From assembly GCA_963931085.1 (NCBI GenBank), contig OZ006973.1, positions 496,001-560,000 of the forward strand: a stretch of DNA of 64,000 bases. The letters are read 5' to 3'. Origin of the DNA: UMGS1994 sp944386155 (GTDB lineage: Bacteria; Bacillota; Clostridia; TANB77; CAG-508). The translations under genes were made by a program, and so were the position numbers. Under the pieces are notes generated by a model. The model searched no databases and was not told the origin of the DNA. It saw nothing but the letters and a program-made list of their open reading frames with translations. Positions 55,093-63,983 of the stretch are shown here, in pieces (the stretch's first letter is position 1; the number at the start of each line of letters is the position of its first letter).

Positions 55093-56280
55093 ATGTACGA
55101 AGTTTTTGCAGATATGCATATACATATAGGAAGAAGTGAAAATAATAAACCAATTAAAATTACAGCAGCTAGAAGTTTAAATTTTGCAAATATTGCAAAA
55201 GAATGTGTAGAAAGAAAAGGAATTAATATAGCAGGAATTATAGATTGTGCTTCACCATACGTTATAGAAGATATAGAGAACTTTTTGAAAACTGGTGAGG
55301 CATTTGAAATTGAAGATGGCGGAATAATATATAAAGATAAAGTTTGTATTATACTAGGAAGTGAAATAGAAACTTCTGAAAAAAATGAAGAAGGAAAGAC
55401 AGGTAGTGCACATAATCTTTGTTACTTTCCAACATTAAATGACATAAAAGGTTTTTCAAATGAGATGAGTCATCATATAAAAAACATGACATTAAGTTCT
55501 CAAAGAGCAGATATATCTGCATATGAATTAATAGATATTGTTGAAAAATATAATGGAGTGCTTATTCCTGCACATGCATTTACTCCACACAAAAGTTTTT
55601 ATGGAAATTGTACTACAAGATTAAAAAGAATTTTTAAAGAAAAATTTGATAGAATACCTGCAATAGAATTAGGGCTTAGTGCAGATACATATTTAGCAGA
55701 TAAGATTTCAGAACTTGAAAATAAAACTTTTTTAACAAATTCAGATGCACATTCTCTTCCTAAAATAGCAAGAGAATATAATAAAATGCTTATGGAAACA
55801 GTAAGTTTTAAAGAATTTGTAAAAGTTTTAAAAAGAGAAGATGGAAGAAAAATCTTAGCAAATTATGGATTAGATCCAAAGCTTGGGAAATATCATAGAA
55901 CATATTGTGAAGTTTGTGATAAACAGATCCCAGGAGATGCTCCTGTTACAAAATGTGATACATGCGATAGTAAAAATATAACAATGGGTGTTTATGATAG
56001 AATAGAAATTATAAAAGATAAAGAAGAATCAAAAAGTCCAAACTTTAGACCAGAATATGTATATCAAATACCTTTAGGGTTTATTCCTGGAGTTGGAGGA
56101 AAAACAATTAAAAAATTATTAGATACATTCGAAACAGAAATGAATATATTACATAAATTAGATTATGATGATATAGAAGCTGTAGTAGGAGAAAAAGTTG
56201 CTACTAATATAATAAATGCAAGAGAAGGAAAGATGCATATTATTGAAGGTGGCGGCGGTGTATATGGAAAAGTTGAATAA
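55093..56280 (+). CDS. EndoQ-like PHP-domain nuclease (TIGR00375 family)
   Basis: 395 residues. The PHP part (about 1-240) has FADMHIHIGR (metal ligands), DCASPY, SEIET, PAHAFTPH and NSDAHS. A zinc ribbon follows (CEVCDKQIPGD, CDTC). The C-terminus holds a helix-hairpin-helix-like segment, FIPGVGGKTIKKLLDTF. EndoQ cleaves 5' of deaminated bases in DNA. The family is best characterised in archaea and in some Bacilli. Confidence 0.85.
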   Translation: MYEVFADMHIHIGRSENNKPIKITAARSLNFANIAKECVERKGINIAGIIDCASPYVIEDIENFLKTGEAFEIEDGGIIYKDKVCIILGSEIETSEKNEEGKTGSAHNLCYFPTLNDIKGFSNEMSHHIKNMTLSSQRADISAYELIDIVEKYNGVLIPAHAFTPHKSFYGNCTTRLKRIFKEKFDRIPAIELGLSADTYLADKISELENKTFLTNSDAHSLPKIAREYNKMLMETVSFKEFVKVLKREDGRKILANYGLDPKLGKYHRTYCEVCDKQIPGDAPVTKCDTCDSKNITMGVYDRIEIIKDKEESKSPNFRPEYVYQIPLGFIPGVGGKTIKKLLDTFETEMNILHKLDYDDIEAVVGEKVATNIINAREGKMHIIEGGGGVYGKVE

Positions 56281-56312
56281 AAAATGTAAAAAATAATTTA
56301 TAATAGTATATT

Positions 56313-56348
56313 AAAGAATTATCATTTTAGATAATTCTTTTTTTTTAT
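56313..56348 (+). terminator. Intrinsic terminator before the S10 operon
   Basis: AAAGAATTATC pairs with GATAATTCTTT, followed by a T run. Confidence 0.9.
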
Positions 56349-56404
56349 GTAAAAAAATATAAAAATATAGTAGAAAAATATTTGTAAATTTCTAAAAAAA
56401 ATCG

Positions 56405-56433
56405 TTGACAAAGCTATTTTAGCGTAGTATAAT
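56405..56433 (+). promoter_or_regulatory. Consensus promoter of the S10 operon, TTGACA-17-TATAAT
   Basis: Perfect TTGACA at 56405-56410 and TATAAT at 56428-56433, spaced 17. It is the strongest promoter match in the window and drives the ribosomal protein operon. Confidence 0.9.
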
Positions 56434-56439
56434 ATGTAG

Positions 56440-56674
56440 GCGTAAGATAAAGCGATGAAGCAGAATGTGGCTACGCGCCTAAGGCGTGGAGGGAACTTCT
56501 GCAGAGTATGTCTTGGCTTAGACCGGGCGATAAGTTTGATAATAGCATTCAACCTTATCCAAGATACAAAAGTAAAAAAACAAGCTAGAGTAACTTGGAT
56601 TTATATATGTGTTATAAAGAAACACCAGGATGCGTTCATACTTGCCGTTACATTTATTTTAAGGAGGGAAACAA
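56440..56674 (+). promoter_or_regulatory. Structured leader of the S10 operon
   Basis: About 235 transcribed bases precede rpsJ. Stems visible: GCAGAA (56460) with TTCTGC (56497), enclosing ACGC (56473) with GCGT (56484); and TCTTGG (56511) with CCAAGA (56559), enclosing ATAAG with CTTAT. The leader resembles those autoregulated by L4 in gammaproteobacteria; whether L4 acts here is inferred. Its apparent ORF is likely not coding. Confidence 0.7.
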
Positions 56675-57004
56675 ATGGCAACATCAAACACTAACGTAGG
56701 AAGTGAAAAAATTAGAATAAGACTTAAAGCTTATGATCATGTAGTTTTAGAACAGTCTGCTGAAAAAATAGTAGATACTGCTAAAAGAACAGGAGCTAAA
56801 GTATCAGGTCCTATACCACTTCCAACAGAGAAAGAAATTATAACTATATTACGTTCTCCACACAAACACAAAGATTCAAGAGAACAATTCGAAATGAGAA
56901 CACATAAAAGAGTTATTGATATTCTTTATCCAACACAAAAAACAGTTGATAGTTTAATGAAATTAGATTTACCAGCTGGTGTTAATATTGAAATCAAATT
57001 ATAA
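56675..57004 (+). CDS. rpsJ: 30S ribosomal protein S10
   Basis: 109 residues. It has KIRIRLKAYDHVVLEQSAEKIVDTAKRTGAKVSGPIPLPTE, the conserved core, with RSPHKHKDSREQFE. It is also NusE, the partner of NusB in antitermination. First gene of the canonical S10 operon. Confidence 0.97.
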   Translation: MATSNTNVGSEKIRIRLKAYDHVVLEQSAEKIVDTAKRTGAKVSGPIPLPTEKEIITILRSPHKHKDSREQFEMRTHKRVIDILYPTQKTVDSLMKLDLPAGVNIEIKL

Positions 57005-57097
57005 TTATCAAATTTAAATTATTATTAATTTATTAAATTAAAATGAAAACAAAAACCAAGCTGGTGAAAATCAGCCAATAGTTAGGAGGAATTTTAA

Positions 57098-57733
57098 ATG
57101 AAAAAAGCCATAATAGGTAGAAAAGTTGGAATGACACAAATATTTGATGAAAATGGTGTAGCAATTCCAGTAACAGTTATAGAAGCTGGTCCTTGCACAG
57201 TTGTTCAAGTTAAAACAACAGAAACTGATGGATATGATGCAGTTCAATTAGGATACGGCGAAGTTAAAGAAAATAAAGTTAATAAACCTGAAAAAGGTCA
57301 TTTTACAAAAGGTAATGTTAAACCTACTAAACACTTAAGAGAATTCAGAGTAGATAATGCTTCAGAAGTTAAAGTAGGAGATGAAATAAAAGTAGATATA
57401 TTTGCTGAAGGAGATACAGTAGATATTCAAGGAAAAACAAAAGGAAAAGGATTCCAAGGTGTTATTAAACGTCATGGACAATCAAGAGGACCTATGGGAC
57501 ATGGTTCTATGTATCATAGAAGACCAGGATCTATGGGATCAACATCTACACCAGGTAGAGTATTCAAAGGAAAGAAATTACCTGGACACATGGGAAATAC
57601 AACAGTAACAATTCAAAACTTAAAAGTTGTTAAAGTTGATACAGAAAAAAATGCAATATTAGTTAAAGGTAGCGTACCAGGAAATAAAGGCGTTATCTTA
57701 AAAATAAAAGATGCAGTTAAAGCATCAGTGTAA
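57098..57733 (+). CDS. rplC: 50S ribosomal protein L3
   Basis: 211 residues. MKKAIIGRKVGMTQIFDENG start and GMGHGSMYHRRPGSMGSTSTPGRVFKGKKLPGHMG-type core, close to the peptidyl transferase center. Second gene of the operon, AGGAGG before ATG. Confidence 0.97.
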   Translation: MKKAIIGRKVGMTQIFDENGVAIPVTVIEAGPCTVVQVKTTETDGYDAVQLGYGEVKENKVNKPEKGHFTKGNVKPTKHLREFRVDNASEVKVGDEIKVDIFAEGDTVDIQGKTKGKGFQGVIKRHGQSRGPMGHGSMYHRRPGSMGSTSTPGRVFKGKKLPGHMGNTTVTIQNLKVVKVDTEKNAILVKGSVPGNKGVILKIKDAVKASV

Positions 57734-57753
57734 AGCGGAAAGGAGGAAGATTA

Positions 57754-58377
57754 ATGCCTACAGTAGATGTATATAATTTAGAAGGAAAGAAAGTTAGTAC
57801 AGTAGATTTAAAAGAAGAAGTATTTGGTATTGAACCAAATGAAAACATAGTACACAGTGTACTTGCTAACTACTTAGCAAATCAAAGACAAGGTACACAA
57901 AGTACAAAAACTAGAGCAGAAGTTAGAGGCGGAGGTAGAAAACCTTGGAGACAAAAAGGAACAGGTAGAGCAAGACAAGGTAGTATAAGAGCTCCACAAT
58001 GGATTAAAGGTGGTATAGCTTTAGGACCAAAACCAAGAAAATATAGCTACAGAGTAAATAAGAAAGAAAAGAGATTAGCTATAAGATCAATATTAAGCTC
58101 AAAAGTATTAGAAAACAATTTAGTAGTTTTAGATAAAATATCTTTTAAAGATATTAAAACAAAACAAATGGTAAATGCATTAGCTAAAAACAAAGTAGAA
58201 GGTAAAGCTTTAGTTATGATTGCAGAGAAAAATGAAAATGTTGAAAAATCAACAAGAAACATTGAAAATGTAAAAGTAGCTGTAGTTAATACAATTAATG
58301 TATTTGATTTATTAAAATATAATAAATTAGTACTTACATTAGATACTGTTAAAAAATTAGAGGAGGTGTATGCATAA
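57754..58377 (+). CDS. rplD: 50S ribosomal protein L4
   Basis: 207 residues. TRAEVRGGGRKPWRQKGTGRARQGSIRAPQW, the extended loop lining the exit tunnel. In some bacteria L4 represses this operon at the leader. Stop overlaps the rplW start by one base. Confidence 0.97.
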   Translation: MPTVDVYNLEGKKVSTVDLKEEVFGIEPNENIVHSVLANYLANQRQGTQSTKTRAEVRGGGRKPWRQKGTGRARQGSIRAPQWIKGGIALGPKPRKYSYRVNKKEKRLAIRSILSSKVLENNLVVLDKISFKDIKTKQMVNALAKNKVEGKALVMIAEKNENVEKSTRNIENVKVAVVNTINVFDLLKYNKLVLTLDTVKKLEEVYA

Positions 58378-58724
58378 TGTTACCAGAAGATATCATAATT
58401 AAACCTATCATCACTGAGAAAAGTAATGAAGGAATTGAAGAAGGTAAATACACTTTCAAAGTTGATAAAAGAGCAACAAAAGTTGAAATAGCAAGAGCTG
58501 TAGAAAAACTATTCAATGTTAAAGTTGTTAAAGTTAATACAGTTTCAGTAAAAGGTAAAGAAAAAAGAGTAGGTGTTCACCAAGGAAAAACAGCTAGCTG
58601 GAAAAAAGCAATAGTTATGATAGATGTTAATCCAGAAGATCCTACATACATGAAAAAAGGTGGAAAAGAAGCAAAAGTTTCTAAAAAATATAATTCATCA
58701 ATAGATGGATTTATGGGTATGTAA
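58377..58724 (+). CDS. rplW: 50S ribosomal protein L23
   Basis: 115 residues. IIIKPIITEKSNEGIEEGKYTFKVDKRATKVEIARAVEKLFNVKVVKVNTV, the canonical fold at the exit tunnel mouth. Slightly longer tail than usual. Confidence 0.97.
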   Translation: MLPEDIIIKPIITEKSNEGIEEGKYTFKVDKRATKVEIARAVEKLFNVKVVKVNTVSVKGKEKRVGVHQGKTASWKKAIVMIDVNPEDPTYMKKGGKEAKVSKKYNSSIDGFMGM

Positions 58725-58827
58725 TTACCAAAATAATCGATAAAAGATTATTAATAAATATCTAGATTAAACTAGGAAAATAAATATAGAATACGAATTT
58801 TTAAGTATTCGGGAAAGGATTAGAAAA

Positions 58828-59655
58828 ATGGGAATTAAACATTTTAGACCAGTTACACCTTCAAGAAGAAATATGACAACATTAACTTATGAAGAAGTAA
58901 CTAAAAAGACACCAGAGAAATCTCTACTTGCTAAAAAAGAGAAAAAATCAGGTAGAAATTCTTATGGAAGAATAACAGTAAGACATCAAGGTGGCGGAAA
59001 CAGACAAAAATACAGAATAATGGATTTTAAGAGAAAGAAAGATGATATGCCAGCAACAGTAGTTGGTATTGAATATGATCCAAATAGAAGTGCAAATATT
59101 GCATTAATAGAATATGAAGATGGAACAAGATCTTATATATTAGCTCCAATCGGATTAAAAGATGGAGACCAAGTTGTTTCAGGAATGAACACAGATATTA
59201 AACCAGGTAACTGCTTACCAATCGAAAATATACCAGTTGGTACTTTAATTCATAACATTGAATTAAATCCAGGACAAGGTGGAAAATTAGTAAAAGCAGC
59301 TGGTGGATCTGCACAATTAATGGCTAAAGAAGGTGCTTACGCACACGTAAGATTACCATCTGGAGAAATGAGATTAATATTAGCAAGATGTAGAGCTACT
59401 ATAGGAACTATAGGAAATACAGATCATGAAAATATTAAATTAGGTAAAGCCGGAAGAAAAAGACATATGGGAATCAGACCAACAGTAAGAGGATCTGTTA
59501 TGAACCCAGTAGATCACCCTCATGGTGGTGGTGAAGGTAGAGCTCCAGTAGGACACTCTGGACCAATGACTCCTTGGGGTAAACCAGCATTAGGATATAA
59601 GACAAGAAAGAAAAATAAAGTAACTAACAAGTTTATAGTTAAGAGAAGAAAATAA
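58828..59655 (+). CDS. rplB: 50S ribosomal protein L2
   Basis: 275 residues. It has MGIKHFRPVTPSRR and the conserved VDHPHGGGEGRAPVG near the C-terminus. Needed for subunit joining and peptidyl transfer. About 100 non-coding bases precede it, with GGGAAAGGA before ATG. Confidence 0.97.
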   Translation: MGIKHFRPVTPSRRNMTTLTYEEVTKKTPEKSLLAKKEKKSGRNSYGRITVRHQGGGNRQKYRIMDFKRKKDDMPATVVGIEYDPNRSANIALIEYEDGTRSYILAPIGLKDGDQVVSGMNTDIKPGNCLPIENIPVGTLIHNIELNPGQGGKLVKAAGGSAQLMAKEGAYAHVRLPSGEMRLILARCRATIGTIGNTDHENIKLGKAGRKRHMGIRPTVRGSVMNPVDHPHGGGEGRAPVGHSGPMTPWGKPALGYKTRKKNKVTNKFIVKRRK

Positions 59656-59676
59656 TAAAAGGAGGAAATGAGTATC

Positions 59677-59958
59677 ATGTCAAGATCAAGCAAGAAAATA
59701 CCATATGTGGCACCAAAGTTATTAAAAAGAATTGAAGATATGAACGAAAGTGGAAAAAAAGAAGTTTTAAAAACATGGTCAAGAGCTTCAACAATATACC
59801 CACAAATGGTTGGACATACAATAGCTGTTCATGATGGTAGAAAACATGTTCCTATTTATATATCAGAAGAAATGATAGGACATAAATTAGGAGAATTTGC
59901 TCCAACAAGAACTTTTAAAGGTCATGCAGGAGATAAAACAAGCAAAGTAAATAAATAA
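59677..59958 (+). CDS. rpsS: 30S ribosomal protein S19
   Basis: 93 residues beginning MSRSSKKIPYV; the conserved GHKLGEFAPTRTFKGHAG lies near the end. I choose ATG 59677 by family alignment; an ATG at 59668 sits only two bases after GGAGG. Confidence 0.95.
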   Translation: MSRSSKKIPYVAPKLLKRIEDMNESGKKEVLKTWSRASTIYPQMVGHTIAVHDGRKHVPIYISEEMIGHKLGEFAPTRTFKGHAGDKTSKVNK

Positions 59959-60013
59959 TAAGTAGAGAATAAATACTTAAATATCTAAGATTCTAAGAAG
60001 GAGGATATAAGTA

Positions 60014-60370
60014 ATGGAAGAAATGCAACAAGTAGCAGAAGCTAGAGCAACATTAAATTATGCTAGAATTTCAGCTAGAAAAGTTAAAATAGTAGCAGAT
60101 TTAATAAGAGGAAAAAAAGTTTCTGAAGCATTAGCAATAGTAAAATTTGCACCTAAAGCTTCAGCAGAAATAATTGAAAAACTATTAAAATCAGCTATAG
60201 CAAATGCTGAAAACAATCATTTCATGAAAAGTGAAGACCTATATGTTGCTGAAATTTATGCAAATCAAGGTCCAACATTAAAAAGAATTAGACCAGCTGC
60301 AAAAGGATCAGCTGTAAGAATAAGAAAAAGAACAAGTCATATAACAATAGTTTTAAGAGAGGCTAAATAA
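60014..60370 (+). CDS. rplV: 50S ribosomal protein L22
   Basis: 118 residues. ARATLNYARISARKVKIVADLIRGKKVSEALAIL-type core and RIRKRTSHITIVL at the end; its loop lines the exit tunnel. Confidence 0.97.
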   Translation: MEEMQQVAEARATLNYARISARKVKIVADLIRGKKVSEALAIVKFAPKASAEIIEKLLKSAIANAENNHFMKSEDLYVAEIYANQGPTLKRIRPAAKGSAVRIRKRTSHITIVLREAK

Positions 60371-60391
60371 GGAAAGGAGGATTCTTAAAAC

Positions 60392-61063
60392 ATGGGACAA
60401 AAAGTACACCCTAACGGAATTAGAGTAGGTGTTATCAAAGATTGGAGTTCAAAATGGTATGCAGATTCTAAAGACTTTGGTGATAACCTAGTAGAGGATT
60501 ATAAAATCCGTAAATTTGTAAAAAGTAAATTATTTGCTAGCGGTATTTCAAAAATAGAAATCGAAAGAACTGCTAAATTTGTAAAAATAAATGTATATAC
60601 AGCAAAACCAGGATTAGTAATAGGAAAAGGTGGAAACTTAGCTGATACATTAAAAAATGAAATTCAAAAAATGATAGGAAAAGACGTTAACTTAAACATA
60701 GTTGAAGTTAAAAATATTGATACAGATGCACAATTAGTTGCAGAAAATATTTGTAATCAATTAGAAAGAAGAATTTCTTTCAGAAGAGCTATGAAACAAG
60801 CTATGCAAAAAGCTATGAAAGCAGGAGCTTTAGGTATTAAAACTTCTGTATCAGGAAGATTAGCTGGAGCAGATATGGCTAGAACAGAATTTTATAAAGA
60901 AGGTACTATACCACTACAAACTTTAAGAGCTGATATAGATTATGGATTCTATGAAGCTGATACAACTTATGGAAAAATAGGTGTAAAAGTTTGGATTTAT
61001 AAAGGAGAAGTTCTTCCTGAAAAGAAAGAAAAAACTGTTAATGCAGAAAGGGGAGAAGAATAA
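60392..61063 (+). CDS. rpsC: 30S ribosomal protein S3
   Basis: 223 residues. MGQKVHPNGIRVGVIKDW start, KH domain with VIGKGG, and AGADMARTEFYKEG in the C-terminal part. Ends one base into rplP. Confidence 0.97.
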   Translation: MGQKVHPNGIRVGVIKDWSSKWYADSKDFGDNLVEDYKIRKFVKSKLFASGISKIEIERTAKFVKINVYTAKPGLVIGKGGNLADTLKNEIQKMIGKDVNLNIVEVKNIDTDAQLVAENICNQLERRISFRRAMKQAMQKAMKAGALGIKTSVSGRLAGADMARTEFYKEGTIPLQTLRADIDYGFYEADTTYGKIGVKVWIYKGEVLPEKKEKTVNAERGEE

Positions 61064-61506
61064 TGCCAGTAATGCCAAAAAGAACAAAATATAGAAAAAT
61101 GCAAAAAGGTAGAAATAGAGGTAAAGCTACAAGAGGTACTGTTGTTAATGAAGGCGAATATGGATTACAAGCATTAGACGCTGGATGGATAACAGCAAAT
61201 CAAATAGAATCTGCCCGTATTGCTATGACACGTTACATTAAAAGAGGTGGTAAAGTTTGGATTAAAATATTCCCAAACAAACCAGTAACTAAAAAACCAG
61301 CTGAAACTCGTATGGGTAAAGGTAAAGGAGCACCAGAATATTGGGTAGCTGTAGTAAAACCAGGAAGAGTTATGTTTGAAATAGCAGGTGTATCTGAAGA
61401 TGTTGCAAGAGAAGCTTTAAGACTTGCTGCTCACAAATTACCTGTAAGAACAAAATTCGTAGCTAGAGAAATTGAAGTAGGTGGTGATAGTGATGAAGAT
61501 AAATAA
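61063..61506 (+). CDS. rplP: 50S ribosomal protein L16
   Basis: 147 residues. MPKRTKYRKMQKGRNRG start and MGKGKGAPEYWVAVVKPG. Overlaps rpmC at its end by 14 bases. Confidence 0.97.
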   Translation: MPVMPKRTKYRKMQKGRNRGKATRGTVVNEGEYGLQALDAGWITANQIESARIAMTRYIKRGGKVWIKIFPNKPVTKKPAETRMGKGKGAPEYWVAVVKPGRVMFEIAGVSEDVAREALRLAAHKLPVRTKFVAREIEVGGDSDEDK

Positions 61507-61693
61507 AATCAAAGAGGTGTCTTCACCAGACCTTGAAAAAGAGCTAAGTGAATTAAAATCAGAATTATTTAAATTAAGATTTAATTTAGCTGCTAATGGA
61601 TTAGAAAATCCTGTAAAAATTAGAGAAGTGAAAAAAGACATCGCCAGAATAAAAACAATATTAAAAGAAAGAGAATTAAACGAGCAAAAATAA
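61493..61693 (+). CDS. rpmC: 50S ribosomal protein L29
   Basis: 66 residues, a helical hairpin LEKELSELKSELFKLRFNLAANGLENP and REVKKDIARIKTIL. ATG 61493 is chosen by family length, with GGTGGTGAT before it; GTG at 61481 would add four residues. Confidence 0.94.
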   Translation: MKINKIKEVSSPDLEKELSELKSELFKLRFNLAANGLENPVKIREVKKDIARIKTILKERELNEQK

Positions 61694-61716
61694 ATTAAGA
61701 AAGGAGAAATCCGCAA

Positions 61717-61980
61717 ATGGAAGAAAGAAATCTTCGTAAAACATTAGTTGGAATAGTTGAATCTAACAAAATGGACAAAACTATAGTTGTTAAAGTTGAG
61801 GACAGTGTTAGACATCCAATCTATAAGAAAACAGTTAAGAAAACTTATAAACTAAAAGCTCATGACGAAAACAATGAATGCCAAATTGGTGACAAAGTTA
61901 GAGTTATGGAAACAAGACCTTTATCTAAAGATAAAAGATGGAGACTTGTAGAAGTTATTGAAAAAGTTGTAATAAAATAA
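61717..61980 (+). CDS. rpsQ: 30S ribosomal protein S17
   Basis: 87 residues. LRKTLVGIVESNKMDKTIVVKVEDSVRHPIYKKTVKKTYKLKAHDE and ETRPLSKDKRWRLVEVIEK, the OB-fold signature. Confidence 0.97.
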   Translation: MEERNLRKTLVGIVESNKMDKTIVVKVEDSVRHPIYKKTVKKTYKLKAHDENNECQIGDKVRVMETRPLSKDKRWRLVEVIEKVVIK

Positions 61981-62017
61981 TTGAAATCTTAGAAATTAAG
62001 AAGGAGGAAAACTGATT

Positions 62018-62386
62018 ATGGTACAGCAACAAAGTAGATTAAAAGTTGCCGATAACACTGGTGCAAAAGAATTAATGTGTATCAGATGTTTAGGTGGTTC
62101 ACATAGAAAATATGCTGAAATAGGTGACATTATAATTGCTTCTGTTAAAAGTGCTACACCAGGTGGTGTTGTAAAAAAAGGAGAAGTTGTTAAAGCTGTT
62201 GTAGTTAGAAGCAAAAAAGGTGTTAGAAGAGCAGATGGTTCTTATTTAAAATTTGATGAAAATGCAGCTGTTATTATACGTGATGATGGAACTCCAAGAG
62301 GAACTCGTATATTTGGACCAGTAGCAAGAGAATTAAGAGAAAAAGATTACATGAAGATCTTATCTTTAGCACCAGAAGTTCTTTAA
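62018..62386 (+). CDS. rplN: 50S ribosomal protein L14
   Basis: 122 residues. VQQQSRLKVADNTGAKELMCIRCLGGS start and RRADGSYLKFDENAAVIIRDDGTPRGTRIFGPVARELR. Clear AGGAGG. Confidence 0.97.
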   Translation: MVQQQSRLKVADNTGAKELMCIRCLGGSHRKYAEIGDIIIASVKSATPGGVVKKGEVVKAVVVRSKKGVRRADGSYLKFDENAAVIIRDDGTPRGTRIFGPVARELREKDYMKILSLAPEVL

Positions 62387-62447
62387 TAATAAAATTAAGA
62401 AACAGAAATTATATATGAATCTTAAAATAAAGAGGTGAAAATAAAGA

Positions 62448-62759
62448 ATGAAAATAAAAAAAGGTGATACAGTTAAGGTTTTATCAGGAAATGATAAAGG
62501 AAAAACTGGAGAAGTTATTGAAGTAATACCTAAAACTGAAAAAGTTATAGTTAAAGGTGTTAACGTAAGAAAAAAACACGTAAAACCTAGAAAACAAGGT
62601 GAAGAAGGTGGAATCATATCTGTAGAATGTGCTATACATAGCAGTAAAGTTAATGTAGTTTGCCCAAAATGTGGTAAAGTTACAAAAGTAGGATATGAAT
62701 TAGATAAAGACGGAAATAAAGTACGTGTATGTAAAAAATGTAACGCAAAATTAAACTAG
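62448..62759 (+). CDS. rplX: 50S ribosomal protein L24
   Basis: 103 residues. A KOW motif GDTVKVLSGNDKGKTGEVIEVIP and C-terminal CPKC and CKKC, a zinc ribbon found in many L24. Confidence 0.97.
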   Translation: MKIKKGDTVKVLSGNDKGKTGEVIEVIPKTEKVIVKGVNVRKKHVKPRKQGEEGGIISVECAIHSSKVNVVCPKCGKVTKVGYELDKDGNKVRVCKKCNAKLN

Positions 62760-62785
62760 TTAGTGAAAGGAGGAAATAAATCCAA

Positions 62786-63325
62786 ATGGAAAAGTTAAGA
62801 GAAGTTTACAAAAATGAAGTAGTTCCAGAAATGATGAAAAAATTCGAATATAAATCTGTTATGGAAGTACCAAAATTAGAAAAAATAGTTATAAATATTG
62901 GATTAGGAGATTTAAAAGATAATCCAAAAGCTTTAGATAATGCTATGAACGATTTACAAATCATTACTGGACAAAAACCAGTTGAAACAAAAGCGAAAAA
63001 ATCTATTGCAGCATTTAAATTAAGAGAAGGTGCTAAAATAGGATGCAAAGTTACTTTAAGAGCTGGAAAAATGTATGACTTTGCTTACAAATTATTCAAT
63101 GTAGCATTACCAAGAGTAAGAGATTTCAGAGGAGTTTCAGCTAACTCATTTGATGGAAGAGGAAATTACTCAATGGGTATTAAAGAACAATTAATATTCC
63201 CAGAAATCGAATATGATAAAATCGATAAAATAAGAGGTATGGATATAATTTTCGTAACAACAGCTGAAACTGATGAAGAAGCTAGAGAATTATTAAGATT
63301 ATTAGGAATGCCTTTTAAAGCATAG
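62786..63325 (+). CDS. rplE: 50S ribosomal protein L5
   Basis: 179 residues. MKKFEYKSVMEVPKLEKIVINIGLGD, RVRDFRGVSANSFDGRGNYSMGIKEQLIFPEI. Contacts 5S rRNA. Confidence 0.97.
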   Translation: MEKLREVYKNEVVPEMMKKFEYKSVMEVPKLEKIVINIGLGDLKDNPKALDNAMNDLQIITGQKPVETKAKKSIAAFKLREGAKIGCKVTLRAGKMYDFAYKLFNVALPRVRDFRGVSANSFDGRGNYSMGIKEQLIFPEIEYDKIDKIRGMDIIFVTTAETDEEARELLRLLGMPFKA

Positions 63326-63360
63326 AAAATAACCTTTTAAAGAAGGAGGATTAAAGTATA

Positions 63361-63546
63361 ATGGCTAAAAAATCATTAAAAGTAAAATGTGCCAAAGAAC
63401 AAAAATACAAAACAAGAGAATATAACAGATGTAAAATATGTGGAAGACCACATGCTTATATCAGAAAATATGGAATATGCCGTGTATGCTTTAGAGAATT
63501 AGCTCATAAAGGAGAAATTCCAGGAGTTAAAAAAGCAAGCTGGTAA
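63361..63546 (+). CDS. rpsZ: 30S ribosomal protein S14, zinc-binding type Z
   Basis: 61 residues with the four zinc Cys 24, 27, 40 and 43 (CKICGRP and CRVCFREL), distinguishing this form from the longer zinc-free S14. Confidence 0.96.
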   Translation: MAKKSLKVKCAKEQKYKTREYNRCKICGRPHAYIRKYGICRVCFRELAHKGEIPGVKKASW

Positions 63547-63584
63547 TAAAAATTTAAAATAGGAAAAAAGGAGGGTAAAAACAA

Positions 63585-63983
63585 GTGAATACAACAGACC
63601 CAATTGCAGATATGTTAACAAGAATAAGAAATGCAAATAGTTCAAAATTCAAAACAGTTGATATTCCTGCATCTAATATGAAAATAGCTATAGCTAAAAC
63701 ATTATTAGAAGAAGGATATGTTAAAGAAGTTGAAGAAATAAAAAATGAGACTCAAGGTATAATAAGAATTACTTTAAAATACGATGAAAAAGGTAATAAA
63801 GTAATTTCTGGATTAAAAAGAATTAGTAGACCAGGTTTAAGAATATATGCATCAAAAGATGAATTACCTAAAGTATTAAATGGTTTAGGTATTGCTTTAA
63901 TATCTACATCAAAAGGTATAGTTACAGATAAAAAAGCTAGAGAATTAGGTGTAGGTGGAGAAGTTTTAGCATATGTTTGGTAA
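63585..63983 (+). CDS. rpsH: 30S ribosomal protein S8
   Basis: 132 residues. TTDPIADMLTRIRNANSSK start and ALISTSKGIVTDKKARELGVGGEVLAYVW end. GTG start after AGGAGGG. Last complete gene in the window; the operon continues beyond the end. Confidence 0.97.
   Translation: MNTTDPIADMLTRIRNANSSKFKTVDIPASNMKIAIAKTLLEEGYVKEVEEIKNETQGIIRITLKYDEKGNKVISGLKRISRPGLRIYASKDELPKVLNGLGIALISTSKGIVTDKKARELGVGGEVLAYVW

Noticed and set aside
56455..56694. Open reading frame over the S10 leader
   Set aside because: It lies in the structured leader, has no ribosome site and overlaps the rpsJ start.
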